NCBI GenBank assembly: GCA_946811185.2
Contig: OX328108.1
Location: 33,664,493-33,728,492, forward strand
From: Hippopus hippopus
Taxonomy: Eukaryota; Mollusca; Bivalvia; Cardiida; Cardiidae
Direction of reading: 5' to 3'
DNA: 64,000 bases
The notes below the pieces were generated by a model. It was not told where the DNA came from and did no database searches. It saw only the letters and a list, made by a program, of their open reading frames with translations. Each line of letters begins with the position of its first letter. Position 1 is the stretch's first letter. Shown here one piece after another: positions 21,020 through 31,873 of this stretch. Both the position numbers and the translations under genes were made by a program.

Positions 21020-21374
21020 GTATTTTTTTTTTATTATTACAAAAGACAAAAAGAACGTAGTAACAGAGAAATGTACCTACTTGTGTAACAGCATCTTTGA
21101 TTGGCTGAGCTGTGAAAAGTAATGTTGGAGACCCAGGGTCCTTATTCACCAACCATTCTAAAACACTTTCTTTGTCTTATTCTGAATTTGGAAAGCAAAA
21201 CACTTTCTGATTGGCTGAAATTGTGATGCTTTTTAAATTTAGAATTAGACTTTAAACTGAATTTGGATTTAAACCACAGATACAGTGTTACTTTGAAATT
21301 TAGACAATGATTATCTTTGCTGTCATTAGGAGATGGTGTTCGTTAGTCAGATTGTTACTTGTTGTACATTTCAG

Positions 21375-21535
21375 AACGATAATGTGGAAAACTTGATAGG
21401 TTTTAACATGATCAGTTACCGCTCATGCAAGAACATGTGGAAATCCTGCGTCGAACATCATACCTTCTTCAGACTTCACACCCCAAGTCCGCCTTCCAAA
21501 AAAATGTTCTCCTTGGGGTCAAAGTTCAGATACAG
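21375..21535 (+). CDS. PTPN4: PTPN4-like exon H (F3 C-terminal helix and start of FERM-adjacent region)
   Basis: Acceptor gtacatttcag, donor gtatga; 161 nt, phase 0 in, phase 2 out. It encodes LIGFNMISYRSCKNMWKSC, then VEHHTFFRL, then a Pro-rich turn and GSKFRY. C-K-x-(M/L)-W-K-x-C-V-E-H-H-T-F-F-R-L is the C-terminal F3 helix of PTPN3/4. The linker to GSKFRY looks a few residues shorter than in vertebrate PTPN4. The open frame 21333-21719 extends past both borders without support. Confidence 0.97.
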
Positions 21536-21825
21536 GTATGACCTTTTCTCAACTTGTATAATTGGATTGGGTTTGGTTAGAGCTCTTGCAGTGAATTGCT
21601 CTCTTTCTCTCTGCTGTATTTTTGAAAAGTTTACTATATTGTCTCTAAAAATCACCCTACTTGGAAGACTGTTTTGTCTTGAAAGGTGTACCATATTGAC
21701 TCTAAAAACACACCCATAGTGGAATTTGAAAAGTTTATTTTATTGCCTTTAATAAACACCATCATTGGAATTTGAAAGGTTAACCATGATACCTCAAAAA
21801 GAATCTCAGTAGAAACAGCAGAATC

Positions 21826-22128
21826 ATGTTAATAGTGTGGGAAAAGGAGAAAATGCTGGTGACCAGCATTTTTTCCTTTTCCAACAATTGCTCAAACCTT
21901 TTTAAAGACAGTTTCTATCACATAACTTCATTACCAAATGACAAAATTTTAGACTGGCCTGATTGGAAAGCATTTGCAGATGGCAAGTTAAATTTGGCTC
22001 AAAAACTAAGATTTGTCTCTGGAAGGGTAAAAAACATTGTGGGAAAGGGATTTCCTTTTTCCGCAATGTGTTCAAAAGCGTTCTTCATTAAGGTCATTAA
22101 AACTCAGGATGTTGTGGTATACAGTTAA
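21826..22128 (+). mobile_element. MITE core fragment plus piggyBac-like MITE
   Basis: 21826-21905 is an isolated hairpin core. 21927-22128 is a nearly complete copy starting attaccaaatgac and ending at TTAA (22125-22128), with an 18-bp core deletion that removes the loop. Confidence 0.7.
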
Positions 22129-22139
22129 CTGTATCAAGT

Positions 22140-22368
22140 TCATGGTCTGCAAAATGCTTTCAGATTGGACAGGTCTAAAAACTGAAAGTGTTTATAGGCG
22201 ACAATTTGAATGTGGCTCAAATGATGAAATTTGTCTCTGATAGGTAAGAAAACATTGTGGGAAAAGGAGAAAATGCTGGTTACCAGCATTTTCTCCTTTT
22301 CCCGCAATGTTTTCAAAAGGCTTCTTTTTCAGGGTCGTTAAATCTCGGGATTGTGTGGTTAAGGGTCA
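22140..22368 (+). mobile_element. piggyBac-like MITE, rearranged left end
   Basis: The left flank starts with an inverted interior piece (gtctgcaaaatgctttcaga), then the standard (+) interior, a near-perfect hairpin and gtgtggttaaggg. Confidence 0.7.
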
Positions 22369-22369
22369 A

Positions 22370-22800
22370 GGGCTTTATTTTAATATTCAATATCAGGCCA
22401 TGAAAAGCTCTCAGTTCTCAAAGTATTCAGTGTGGGAAAACATTGATACAATAATGTTACAGCTGAGGTCACCATAGATTGTTCTGCGTCAGTTTACAAA
22501 GTTTTTTTTTAGAGACAATACCGTGTCTTTTATGAAGCTTCTATAATTGTGAGAAAAGCAGCACATCACCTGTCACTCCATTGCCTTGAATGCCTGGTTT
22601 AGGCTTCTCCACATCTATGTTATTCTCACAGAATATTTACCTCAGTTAAAGTTTGTATTAAATGTTTTAACATTATTCATTAGCATAGCATAGATAGATA
22701 TATGTAGAAAAATAGAACAAAAACTAAAACAGTTTAATATGTATTCAAATTATTTCACTCAAGGGACGTAAAAAGTTATGAGGCCTTTAAAGTTACCAGA
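22370..22800. other. Intron H-I stretch, no feature recognised
   Basis: AT-rich with no repeat or exon signal that I can support. Confidence 0.45.
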
Positions 22801-22884
22801 ATTATCTCCCTGTACTCTCCTTTTTTGCTGCGAAAGTGGTGTAAAACACCTGTCGGTGATTCTTGCTGTGATATTTGTATAAAA

Positions 22885-22886
22885 AT

Positions 22887-22920
<34 letters not shown>

Positions 22921-22937
22921 TAATCAATCAATCAATA
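22885..22937 (+). repeat. (CAAT)n microsatellite tail
   Basis: About a dozen caat units following tgtgatatttgtataaaaatac; probably the tail of a decayed SINE. Confidence 0.75.
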
Positions 22938-23125
22938 TCACCATATTTTTGCTCTGCTTCTGCTCTTTATTATTTTTACTCCCCACAGCCAACATAGTTT
23001 GTCTTGCAGCTGACAAATTTCGAAAACATTGTTGCTAAAGGAGAAATTACTTGTAATGAGCAATTTTATCTGTTGAAACAATGTTTGATAAGTATTCTTT
23101 TTCATCTTTGTGTATTATCCCTCTA

Positions 23126-23354
23126 TTAACCCTTTACCACACAATCCCGACTTTTAACGACCCTGAGAAAGTAGCCTTTTGAAAACATTGTGGGAAAAGG
23201 AGAAAATGCTGGTTACCAGCATTTTCTCCTTTTCTCACAATGTTTTCTACCCTTCCCAAACTAAATTTCAATCTTTCAGTTACATTTATTTTGTCGTCTG
23301 CAAATGCTTTCAATTTGGACCAGTCTATAATTTTGTCGTTTGGTAAAGGGTTAA
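23126..23354 (-). mobile_element. piggyBac-like MITE, reference-quality copy
   Basis: TTAA at 23126-23129 and 23351-23354. Left CCCTTTACCACACAATCCCG, right cgtttggtaaaggg. The palindrome is disturbed only by cttttctcac on the right arm. Closest to the consensus I infer by eye. Confidence 0.93.
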
Positions 23355-23410
23355 CATGGGTATTTTTGAAGCAATGTACTGCATTTAGTTCCCAGATGGT
23401 TTAAAAAAAA

Positions 23411-23610
23411 CCCTGTACTAGGTGATCCTGTGTGTTTCCAACCTTAGAGAGGAATTGCATCATAAAATATTTTGGGAAATGGACCAAATGCGGGTAACCA
23501 GCATGTTCCCATGTTCCCATAGTTTTCTACATTTCAAAGATAAATCTTACCATTTGAGATATATTTTAATTTGTTATCTACAAATGCATTTCATTATGGA
23601 CCAGTCTTAA
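23411..23610 (-). mobile_element. piggyBac-like MITE, diverged
   Basis: Interior order matches (cataaaatattttgggaaat...ggtaaccagcatgttccc...tttgttatctacaaatgcat), but both termini are lost. Confidence 0.6.
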
Positions 23611-23619
23611 ATTTGGTTG

Positions 23620-23848
23620 TTAACTCTTTACCAAATGACAAATTTTCAGACTGGACCAAATTCAAAGCATCTGCAGACAACAAATTAAACCTTGTTAATA
23701 TGATGATTTCTGACTTTGATAGGGTAGAAAATATTGTGGGAAAAGGAGAAAATGCTGGTTACCAGCATTTTCTCCTTTTCCCATAATGTTTTCAAAAGGC
23801 TTCATTCTCAGGGTCATTAAAAGTCGGGATTTTGTGGTAAAGAGTTAA
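23620..23848 (+). mobile_element. piggyBac-like MITE, intact
   Basis: TTAA at 23620-23623 and 23845-23848. Confidence 0.88.
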
Positions 23849-23856
23849 GTGAAGGG

Positions 23857-24086
23857 TTAACTCTTTACCAAATGACAAAATTTTAGACTAATCCAAATTG
23901 AAAGCATTTGCAGAGAACAAATTAAATGTGGCACAAAGGGTTGGACTTTTATCAGAAAGAGTAGAAAACATTATTGGAAAAGGAGGAAATGCTGGTCACC
24001 AGTATTTTCTTCTTTTCCCACATTGTTTTCAAACGCCTTCTTCCTCAAAATCGTTAAAACTTGGAAATGGTGCTGTAAAGGGTTAA
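23857..24086 (+). mobile_element. piggyBac-like MITE, intact
   Basis: TTAA at 23857-23860 and 24083-24086. It follows the previous copy by 8 bp in the same orientation; both hairpin arms are mildly diverged. Confidence 0.88.
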
Positions 24087-24150
24087 ACTGCTTTTTTGAT
24101 ATTCTTAAGTAGATTGGTGCTACAGTTTTATTTGAAAAATGTGCTTCTTA

Positions 24151-24424
24151 GTATAGGCTGTAAAAATTGACCTGGCAGGGCTGAGCTATGTAACAGTTCA
24201 CTGCATTTTTAGATTGAGGTAAAATAGGCGATTCCAAAATCATCATGAGTAGCCGTATGTCCATAAAGGAAAGGATCAATAAAATACTGTTATGGTGCAT
24301 GTGTTTACCTTAATGTACGAGGAACAATTCGGATTTGGCTCGACGCCTCTAAAATGAAAAATAAACTAGTCGACCCATGTGGAAGGTTAGCCACACTCTG
24401 CTAGGTCAATTTTTACAGCCTATA
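24151..24424. mobile_element. TIR element, intact sibling of the split one at 11427
   Basis: The left end tataggctgtaaaaattgac (then ctggcagggctgagctatg) is the inverted match of the right end ctgctaggtcaatttttaca (then gcctataa). TA at each edge suggests a TA target. No coding capacity. Confidence 0.8.
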
Positions 24425-24566
24425 ATTAGATCGCTTTCACAGGCAGTTTGCTCAAAATGACACACATTTTTTCTTCATACCAATTTTTTTTGTAGTTTTC
24501 AAAATTATTTCAATTATCAATGCACCTATCCATGCACTTCTGGAGATCCTACTACCAGTAATTCAC

Positions 24567-24795
24567 CTAACCCTTTATCACACAATCTCAAATTTTAACG
24601 ATCCTGAGAAAGAAGCCTTTTGAAAACATAGTGGGAAAATGAGAAAATGCTGGTAACCAGCCTTTCCTGCTTTTCCGACAATGTTTTGTAGACTTCCAGA
24701 AACATTTTTAAATTTTTTAAACACATTTATTTTGTCATCTGCAAATGTTTCCAATTTGGATGTGTGTAAAATTTTGTTGTTTGGTAAAGGGTTAA
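24567..24795 (-). mobile_element. piggyBac-like MITE
   Basis: Left taaccctttatcacacaatc, right tttggtaaaggg-TTAA (24792-24795); the core is partly decayed. Confidence 0.85.
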
Positions 24796-24941
24796 AAAGG
24801 AAAAAAAGAATTGCAGAATCAAGAAAAAGGCTAGTTAAAAATATTTTCTTCTGTCCTTACAATGTTTGGGTGGATCTCTTTCATTATGGAACTTCTCTGA
24901 ATGTTTCATTTAACATCTAACAGTGTAGATTTAAGACCAGG

Positions 24942-25137
24942 GTCTGTATTCACGAACCATTCTTAAGGACATTCTTAGTTTTATTCGCCAAGATTTTCCA
25001 AATTTTAAATTAATGCAACTTCACATTGGCTAACCAAATGGTCTAGAAAAGTTAGAAGTAGTGTTACTTTTAAATTCAGAAAATTCTGGAGAATGAGACG
25101 AAGAACATTTTGAAGAATGGTTTGTGAATACAGAACC
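24942..25137. mobile_element. TIR element with GGGTCTGTATTCACGAACCA-type ends
   Basis: Left agggtctgtattcacgaacc (then attcttaaggacattctt) and right gaacattttgaagaatggtt (then tgtgaatacagaacc) are inverted. A diverged relative starts at 21135 (agggtccttattcaccaacc). Confidence 0.75.
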
Positions 25138-25264
25138 AGATTGGATTTTCAGTGTAGTCTGCCCTCACAATCTATATAATCCAGCAAAGCTGATATTGAT
25201 CTACTCATCCTGCAAAAGACCCTAAGTCTTGGAAGAAGGAAGATGATTAGTGATAGTCTGTAGT

Positions 25265-25640
25265 GAAAACTTCAAAAGATTTTGAAAACATTCTGGGAAG
25301 AGTAGCAGTTGCTTGCTACTTTTACTGCAGTGTTTTTCAATCATTACAAAAGACTTTTTTTTGCATTCAAATGTCCTGTATTTGATATGTGATTGATTCA
25401 GGTATATTCTCCTTTTCCAGAATGTTAAATTTTCAAAACAATCCAGAATCCAACTTTGAGTGAGAAGCCTTTTGAAAACATTGTTGGTAACCAGCATTTT
25501 TTCCTTCTTACACAATGTTTTCTACCCTTTCAAAGACATAACCTATCATTTTAGCCACAACTGATTTGTTTCCTGTCAATACTTTCAGTACTTTCAATTT
25601 GAAAAAGTCTCAAAGCTTGTCATCTTGTAAGAGGTTTTTC
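25265..25640 (-). mobile_element. Decayed piggyBac-like MITE pieces
   Basis: A core half at 25265-25335 and a longer copy at 25430-25640 that lacks the left hairpin arm (gaaaacattgttggtaaccagc directly). Confidence 0.6.
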
Positions 25641-26035
25641 TCTTTACCAAACGACAAAATTTTAGATTTGTCCAAATCAAAGGCATTTGCAGATGACAAA
25701 ATTTAAAACCCTTATCCTGCTAAATAACTAAAATGAAATTTTCAATTCGACAGTAAAAACCCAAATATTGCTATTTCAACAAGTTATGTTTTGGGGAATA
25801 ATATCTCCTTATCGGACAGTGTAGATCCAAGATCAGACTACATGTTCTGTGCAGTCTGATTTTGATCAACACTGTCCGCAAAAGATCAGTGAGTCGCACT
25901 TAGCAGCCTAAGTTAAACGATGTTATAAAGGCAGGATTTGTCTTTAGAAGGATAGAAAACATTGTGGGGAAAGAAGAAAATGCTGGGAGAAGTTCTTTCT
26001 CCACATTTTTTTCAAAAGCTTTCTCTTACTGAAGG
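25641..26035 (+). mobile_element. piggyBac-like MITE split by an AGATCAGACTGCACA-type element
   Basis: 25641-25705 is a (+) left end (tctttaccaaacgacaaaat), and its core resumes at about 25931. The intervening 25708-25930 has ends cttatcctgctaaataac and ttagcagcctaag and the hairpin agatccaagatcagactaca/tgcagtctgattttgatca. Confidence 0.65.
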
Positions 26036-26036
26036 T

Positions 26037-26247
26037 TTAACTCTTTACCACACAATCCCGACTTTTAACAACCCTGAAAAAGAAGCTTTTTGAAAACACT
26101 GGGGGTAACCAGCATTTTCTCTTTTTCCCACAATATTTTCTACCCTTTCTAAAACAAATTTCAATTTTTAAGTCACGTTTATTTTGTCGTCTGCAAATGC
26201 TTTCGATTTCGACTTGTTGAAATTTTTGTCGTTTGGTAAAGAGTTAA
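26037..26247 (-). mobile_element. piggyBac-like MITE with shortened hairpin
   Basis: TTAA at 26037-26040 and 26244-26247. The left hairpin arm is deleted (gaaaacactgggggtaaccagc). Confidence 0.85.
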
Positions 26248-26249
26248 CG

Positions 26250-26690
26250 TGACAGATTGTTTTGTAAAGGGATATGAGAGATGCAAATTACTTTTGTGGT
26301 TCTGCCTTTAGAAATTGAATGGGAGAAGTTTTACAATATTTCTTAGATGCCTTAATAGGAACCAAGGTTCAGTAGTTGCTAACATTATACAGTTGTAAAG
26401 TATTGAAGGTATTTCATTACACTTGTGTCAATTCAAATGGAGGTTAGAAAAAGATAAAGAAAATTTTACATTTTCAATGTCAAGTCTATTGGTGTAGATC
26501 TAATAGAAATGATGGTAGACTTTGTACAAATCTAAAAGTAGTAAATTTAAAAGATGCTAAATTGATGTATTGGAGAATTTAACACACTGTAACAGACTTG
26601 TTTCAATACACTTAACTGAAAATTATTACCAGTCAGAGTAACCTCTCATTGTTATGGATAAGTTGAAGTTACCTCCCTTTGATGGCCTTC
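26250..26690. other. Intron H-I 3' part, no feature recognised
   Basis: AT-rich unique DNA up to the exon I acceptor. Confidence 0.5.
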
Positions 26691-26696
26691 TTTCAG

Positions 26697-26765
26697 TGGT
26701 AAGACAGAGTATCAAACGCTAGAGGAATCGAAGCGTCGGGCAAAAATTGAGCGTTCGTTTTCCAG
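26697..26765 (+). CDS. PTPN4: PTPN4-like exon I (FERM-adjacent region)
   Basis: Acceptor ccttctttcag, donor gtgaga; phases 2/2. After completing a Ser codon it encodes GKTEYQTLEESKRRAKIERS then FS. G-(K/R)-T-E-x-Q and the basic R-x-x-A-K...R-x-F-(S/A)-R-S-P-S-K string match the FERM-adjacent region of PTPN4. The R-S-F-S-R-S-P context is rich in potential Ser phosphorylation sites, which in FERM-adjacent regions generally tune FERM binding (family knowledge; not testable here). Confidence 0.93.
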
Positions 26766-26825
26766 GTGAGAGCGTACAGCATTTCTTTTTGCACCCCAGG
26801 GTTTCATATTCACTGATAATTCTAC

Positions 26826-27044
26826 ATGAGCTGTGCTCTGTGAAAAGGGGGCTTAATGCATCTGCAAAAAGTGTCGTCCATGGGCCAAAACTTTTTGCTA
26901 TCTTTAAATTTTCTGAATTTCAAAGACAATTTTACCTTTTGATTCAGTCAGTTGACAAAATGGATTTTATGGATCCATTATTATGTTACGGTGTAGTTGG
27001 TATAATGCATCAAACCCCCTTTTGCCAGAGCATGGCTCAAATGT
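26826..27044. mobile_element. GAGCC-type TIR MITE, 60 nt after exon I
   Basis: Ends gagctgtgctctgtgaaaag and cccttttgccagagcatggc. An internal deletion removed the central hairpin (only ccatgggcc remains). Confidence 0.8.
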
Positions 27045-27386
27045 GGTTTGTTCTGATTTTGAATTGAGCAACAAGCCATTTGATTGGATGGGATGGGATG
27101 TCTCACCCATTTAGGTGGTTAGTTACAGAATTTAGAATTAGAATTTCAAGAATTGAATTTAGAATTGTTGGTGCATATGGGCCCTGAGATACGATGCATC
27201 CTACGTATCATGGAGACCCCCACCCACCTTTTCAGTTCTCAGTCCGTGCCTTCTACCTGTGACTTATTTATTTTATTTATGTCATGTTTACCCAGGAAAA
27301 CTTTTGATTTATCTGTTGTCTTTTGATGTCATTCTTTGCATGCACAGCTTTGCTAGTAATGCATTCTTACTGTGTACTGAAACCCT

Positions 27387-27607
27387 TTAACCCTTTGCTA
27401 GGTAATTACTGTGTTCTAACATCCCAATGGTGACAACTTTTGAAGCCATAATGGGAAAAGGAGAAAATGTTGGTACCATGTATTAGGTATTTTGTTCTTT
27501 CATAGAATATTTTCTTCCCTTTCTAAAGCAATTTAAGCCACATTTACGCTGTCATCTGTAAAATGCTTTCAAAATGGGCAAAACTGAAATTTAGTTGCCA
27601 GGTAAAG
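27387..27607 (-). mobile_element. piggyBac-like MITE, diverged
   Basis: TTAA-CCCTTTGCTAGG at left, gttgccaggtaaagac at right; the hairpin is largely lost. Confidence 0.65.
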
Positions 27608-27756
27608 ACATCATTACTTCCTGAAACAAATCGATGTGATAAAATGAAAAATTAATTCATTTTCCTTTTGAAACATTGCTTTTGAAACATTGTTTTTAAA
27701 AGGGGTTTGTTTTAAGATGTTGATGAAAAAAGTCATTGTTGGCAGGAGCTAATATA

Positions 27757-28250
27757 GTTAACCTCTACCAAACAATACTTTATTTTAACAACCATGGAAA
27801 AAAGGCCTTTGAAAACAGTGTGGGAAAGGAGAAATGGTGGTAACCAACATTTACGGCTTTTTTCCACAACATTTTCTACACTTTCATGAATTAAAAATGC
27901 AGTCAAATGAGGCACCCACCTGGGTAGCTCATTGGTTAGTATATTTGACTCATGACATGGTGGTTGCGTATTTGATACCCAGTTGAGGCATACTTTCTTT
28001 CCGGTGATTTTTTGCATCTCACCTCTGATCCATGTGAGAAAAGTAGTTAATGATTTGGACAGAAACTTGTCAGTACCGGTGTGAGAAAGCCAGTAACACA
28101 CATGAGTAGGTGCACTGACCACTGTGATATGACTTAAGCTGTTAAAACAGTGTTAAACTCCAATACAATCAACAATAAGTCATATGAGGCACATTTTGTT
28201 TGTCCTTTATAGATGTTATCAATTTGGACAGGTCTAAAATTACTTAATCA
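27757..28250 (-). mobile_element. piggyBac-like MITE split by a SINE
   Basis: 27757-27913 and 28183-28250 are the two parts of one copy; the join falls in the interior word gtcaaatgaggcac, which is repeated on both sides of the SINE. Confidence 0.75.
27899..28192 (+). repeat. tRNA-headed SINE with 15-bp target duplication
   Basis: Head gggtagctcattggttagta (A box) and a B-box-like gcgtatttgatacccag. The tail gttaaactccaatacaatc differs from the other SINEs. Flanks agtcaaatgaggcac (from 27899) and agtcatatgaggcac (ending 28192) form the target duplication, with one mismatch. Confidence 0.8.
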
Positions 28251-28476
28251 GTAAGGAAGTGATGTGTGCTTGTCTATCCATAAATTTTATGACTGAATTG
28301 CATGTATCGCATGTACATGAAATTGGACATTACCCAAAAAAGTCCCTATCTACTCTCAAATACCGTCCCAAATATGTTATAATAACTTTGCTTTTCACTA
28401 GCCTAGGTTTCTGATTTGATTGGTCAAAATGCTATGTTAGAAAACTAATCCATCATTCATCGAAAATAGTTTTGTG

Positions 28477-28665
28477 TGATGGCTGTAGTTGTGAGGTAGA
28501 GAGTCGGCCACCTAACCATCAGGTCGTGAGTTTGATACACGGGAGCAAGTGTCAACTTTGGGACAGTTCATTGGCTCAAACATTTGACACAAGTACTGGT
28601 GTAGTTCCCAGGAAGCAGAATCAAGAGAGATTAAGTTGCAAGAACATGTTTCTCAGTAGATGTTG
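28477..28665 (+). repeat. tRNA-like SINE head
   Basis: gatggctgtagttgtgagg and caggtcgtgagtttgatac look like tRNA A and B boxes. The 64-codon frame here is a by-product. Not a usable tRNA: the acceptor stem does not pair. Confidence 0.45.
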
Positions 28666-29023
28666 AACAAATATGTTTAAGCTAAATAACAGTTTTCACC
28701 TTTTGAACAGGTACCGGTATTTGTTTTCATTTTCCAACCATTTTTGCATAAAATTGTCCGTGGTTGCAGTAGTTTGTTGCTAGAGTTCATAGGTATGAAA
28801 TAAAAGGAAGATTGACATGTATTAACTTTCCCATGGCTTATACTTGCTATCACTTTGATGTAAAATTTTGTTGTGTAGTACAGAGTTAGAAAAACAAGTC
28901 CTAGGACTACAACACAATATTCTGTATATAGCATGCTTCTTATGTCTGTTGTAAGCTATTATAGAAGTGCTATATGTAATTTGGTAGATTTTCTGTTACC
29001 TTTTGTCATTCTGTGAATTTTAT

Positions 29024-29253
29024 TTAACTCCTTACTCAATAACAAAATTGTAGACTTGTCCGAATTGAAAGCATTTGCAGACATGATTGTCATTCAGTGT
29101 AGCTCAAATGATGGGATTTATCTAAGAAAGGGTAGAAAACATTGTTGGAAAAGGAGAAAATGCTGGTTGCCAGCATTTTCTCCTTTTCCCACAATGTTTT
29201 CAAATGCTGCTTTTCCAGGGTGGGTAAAACTCATGATAATGTGGTAAAGGGTT
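29024..29253 (+). mobile_element. piggyBac-like MITE
   Basis: Left TTAACTCCTTACTCAATAAC, right atgtggtaaaggg. The loop reads ggttgcc instead of ggttacc. Confidence 0.85.
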
Positions 29254-29346
29254 TCTCATCTGCAAACTTCTCAATAGGGAAGAGTCTAAGATTTGTTATT
29301 GAGAATATTGCTCTAGCAGACAACAAAACTGAATTCTGGGTAAATA

Positions 29347-29560
29347 CGTAACTCTTTACCAAACAACAAAATTTTGGACTTGTCCAAATTGAAAACATTT
29401 GCAGACTACAAATGAAGTATGACTTGAATAATAGAATTTGTTTTTGAAAGGTTTTGAAACACTGTTGGAAATGGAGAAAGTGCTGGTAACTGGTATTTTC
29501 TTCTTTTCCCACAATGTTTTCAAAAGCCATCTTTCTTGGGATTGTGTGATAAAGGGTAAA
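29347..29560 (+). mobile_element. piggyBac-like MITE
   Basis: Left taactctttaccaaacaac, right gtgtgataaaggg; several hairpin mismatches. Confidence 0.78.
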
Positions 29561-29744
29561 GAAATTATGACATTTACCTCTCTCTTTGCTTTTCAAATGT
29601 GCTAGTCTTGTGTGATGGCTACATGGATGTTCGTCGCTTGCTTGTTTGCTAGACTAAGCTTGTTTAGTTTTTGATTATCTACTATCTTGTAACCAGATGA
29701 CAAAACTGTCAGCACGCAGAAATTTTTGTTTGTTTGTATTTGTC

Positions 29745-29885
29745 TTTTTTGGCGTTTAACACAGTTTTCAACACTATTTCAGTTATATCGCAGAAGCCAA
29801 TGCACCTGTTCTTGCTTTTGTGGTGTTTCTTTGACCAGTACTTTGCACAGTATTTTTCCCAAGTCACTCCCCGTCCATTCCATAT
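29745..29885 (-). repeat. SINE 3' part, reverse orientation
   Basis: ggcgtttaacacagttttca, then caacactatttcagttatat, then gaccagtactttgcacagta are the complement of the SINE tail and body. Confidence 0.65.
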
Positions 29886-30410
29886 GTAAAGCATTTGTAC
29901 ACAACAAATGAAATGTGGCTCTAATGATGAGATATGTCTTGAAAGGGTATAGAAAAAATTAAATTGTTGGAAAAGAAGAAAGTGCTGGTTACAAGCATTT
30001 TTAGCTCACCTGAAGCACAAAGTGCTCAAGGTGAGCTTTTGTGATGGTGCTGTGTTTGTTGTTTGTTGTCGGGCGTCCATCTGGCGGTTGTCAACATTTA
30101 CCTTGTGTGCACTCTAGAGGCCACAATTTCAGTCATTTGGACAAGTCGCCTACATTTTGACCTGACATGGCCCATTTTCCATCTTGTCCTATATAATCAT
30201 CAAGACAAAATTAATATTCTGACAGACTTTCATGAGTATAAGACTGAAAATATAGCCTCTACTGTGCACACAAGGTTTTTCTAAGCTATGGCCCGGTGAC
30301 CTAATTTTTGACCTGATGTGACCCAAATCTGAAACTTGTACAGGATTTTATCAATACAAACATTCTGACTAAATTTCAAGAGTAACTGACAGAAAATGTG
30401 GCTGATACAT
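29886..30410 (+). mobile_element. MITE half interrupted by a Helitron-like element
   Basis: 29886-29999 is the (+) MITE interior and left hairpin arm, broken within gcattttt. From 29998 the agctcacctgaagcac / gtgctcaaggtgagct hairpin begins, followed by interior units like those at 11720-12260 (gtgcactctagaggccac). I cannot find its 3' hairpin; it seems truncated near 30410. Confidence 0.6.
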
Positions 30411-30518
30411 GCTGGTTCCCCGCATCGATTACAGATTACCCGAGCTTAGTTGAATCAGTATGATTCTGAAGATGAAAGGCGATGTTACAGGAATCCCATT
30501 AGGGTGCCCTATCCTTAA
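30408..30518 (+). mobile_element. Half copy of the foldback element at 46056
   Basis: ggttccccgcatcgattaca, then gattacccgagcttagttga, then aatcccattagggtgccct match the right arm of 46056-46262. Confidence 0.7.
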
Positions 30519-30519
30519 T

Positions 30520-30880
30520 AACATATTTGTAGACAAGTTTATGTAAATTTTATCCTTGAAGCCAAAGAAGGTCAGATTCTTTTTATCAAATAATAGTGTT
30601 TCACAAATTAAAGGTCAGAGTGTGCACAGTCATGCATGCACTTAGGGTAAATTCCATTAATTTCTGTGAAAGAAGTGTAAAAATGATGTCACATATGACA
30701 TCACATGATGCATATCTCACTGTATGCAAGATAATAAAATTCATAATGGGTATATTATACTGAGTACAAGGGAGGTTATGTGATAGATAAGGGAGAATTT
30801 GTGAATCTGTATTTAAGAACTTGAGCTTAGATGTACAATTATAATTGAAAGTAAATTGAAAGATGTTTCTAGATGTTATA
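30520..30880. other. Intron I-J stretch, no feature recognised
   Basis: AT-rich; atgatgtcacatatgacatcacatgatg at 30692-30719 (written here as atgatgtcacat and atgacatcacat) is a small palindrome. Confidence 0.4.
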
Positions 30881-30881
30881 T

Positions 30882-31240
30882 TTTATTTCATGTCTCTATT
30901 TTTAGAAATGTTATGGGTAAAGAAATGTCGTAATTTAAGCTGGGGGGAATTATTTCCCCGTCACAGTGAATATTTTCCTCCTGCCAAAAATCTGGAACTA
31001 CTTTTTTAAGTTTTTTAAGTTTTAAAAGTGGCATTCGTTGACAAAATAATCAGAGGAAATTATAATATATAATTTATTTTATCAGCTTGTGGTTAATATG
31101 GGGAAATATTTGCCTCAAAAGGGAAAGGTCCGCGAAAATAATTCGTGCCTTACGGCACTCGTTATTTTCGCATACCTTTCCCTTTTTCGGCAAATATTTC
31201 CCCATATTAACCACAAGCTGATGAAATAAACTCTATTTCT
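30882..31240. mobile_element. Foldback element, copy 2
   Basis: Nearly identical to 5334-5700 over its full length, including the palindromic right half (cagcttgtggttaatatggg...cccatattaaccacaagctg). The main differences are a few substitutions and a shorter agttttt run. Confidence 0.88.
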
Positions 31241-31267
31241 TGCCTCAGGAGATTGGGATTTAAAATT

Positions 31268-31491
31268 TATACCAAACAATCTGTTGATTTTACAACTCTG
31301 AGAAAGAGGACTTTTGAAAACACTGTAGGAAATGGAGAAAATATTGGTAACCATCATTTTCTGCATTTACCACATTATTTTCTATCCTGTCCAAGACAAA
31401 TCCAATCATACACCAGCCATATACAATTTGTCATTTGCAGATGCTTTTAATCTGAACAAGTCTAAATTTGCTGTTTGGTGAAAAGACTTAA
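31268..31491 (-). mobile_element. piggyBac-like MITE, diverged
   Basis: Left ataccaaacaatctgttg, right gtttggtgaaaagac-TTAA (31488-31491). Confidence 0.72.
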
Positions 31492-31715
31492 CCCTTTACC
31501 ACACAATGACGACTTTTGACACCCATGATAGAGAAGGCTTTTGAAAACATTGTGGGAAAAGGAGAAAATGCTGGTAACCAGCATTTTCTCCTTTTCCCAC
31601 AATGTTTTCTACCCTATCAAAGAAAAATCATTTCATATGATCCGCATTGAAACTGTCCTCTGCAAATGCTTTCAATTCGGACAGGTCTAAAATTGGTCGT
31701 GTGGTAAAGGGTTAA
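31488..31715 (-). mobile_element. piggyBac-like MITE, intact
   Basis: TTAA at 31488-31491 and 31712-31715; perfect core palindrome. It shares gacgacttttgacacc with the next copy, so the two are sister copies. Confidence 0.92.
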
Positions 31716-31873
31716 AGAGGGAAGAAACCTGAACAGAATAAAGAATATGGTTGCATTTATGTGAAACAAAGTCATTTTGAACCTTTGTATGATGCTGGAG
31801 ACAGCAAAGCAAAGGGGAATAATTAGAACTATAATGTAATAGAGCAAAGTGAGATAACTCCCAACACATTCAT

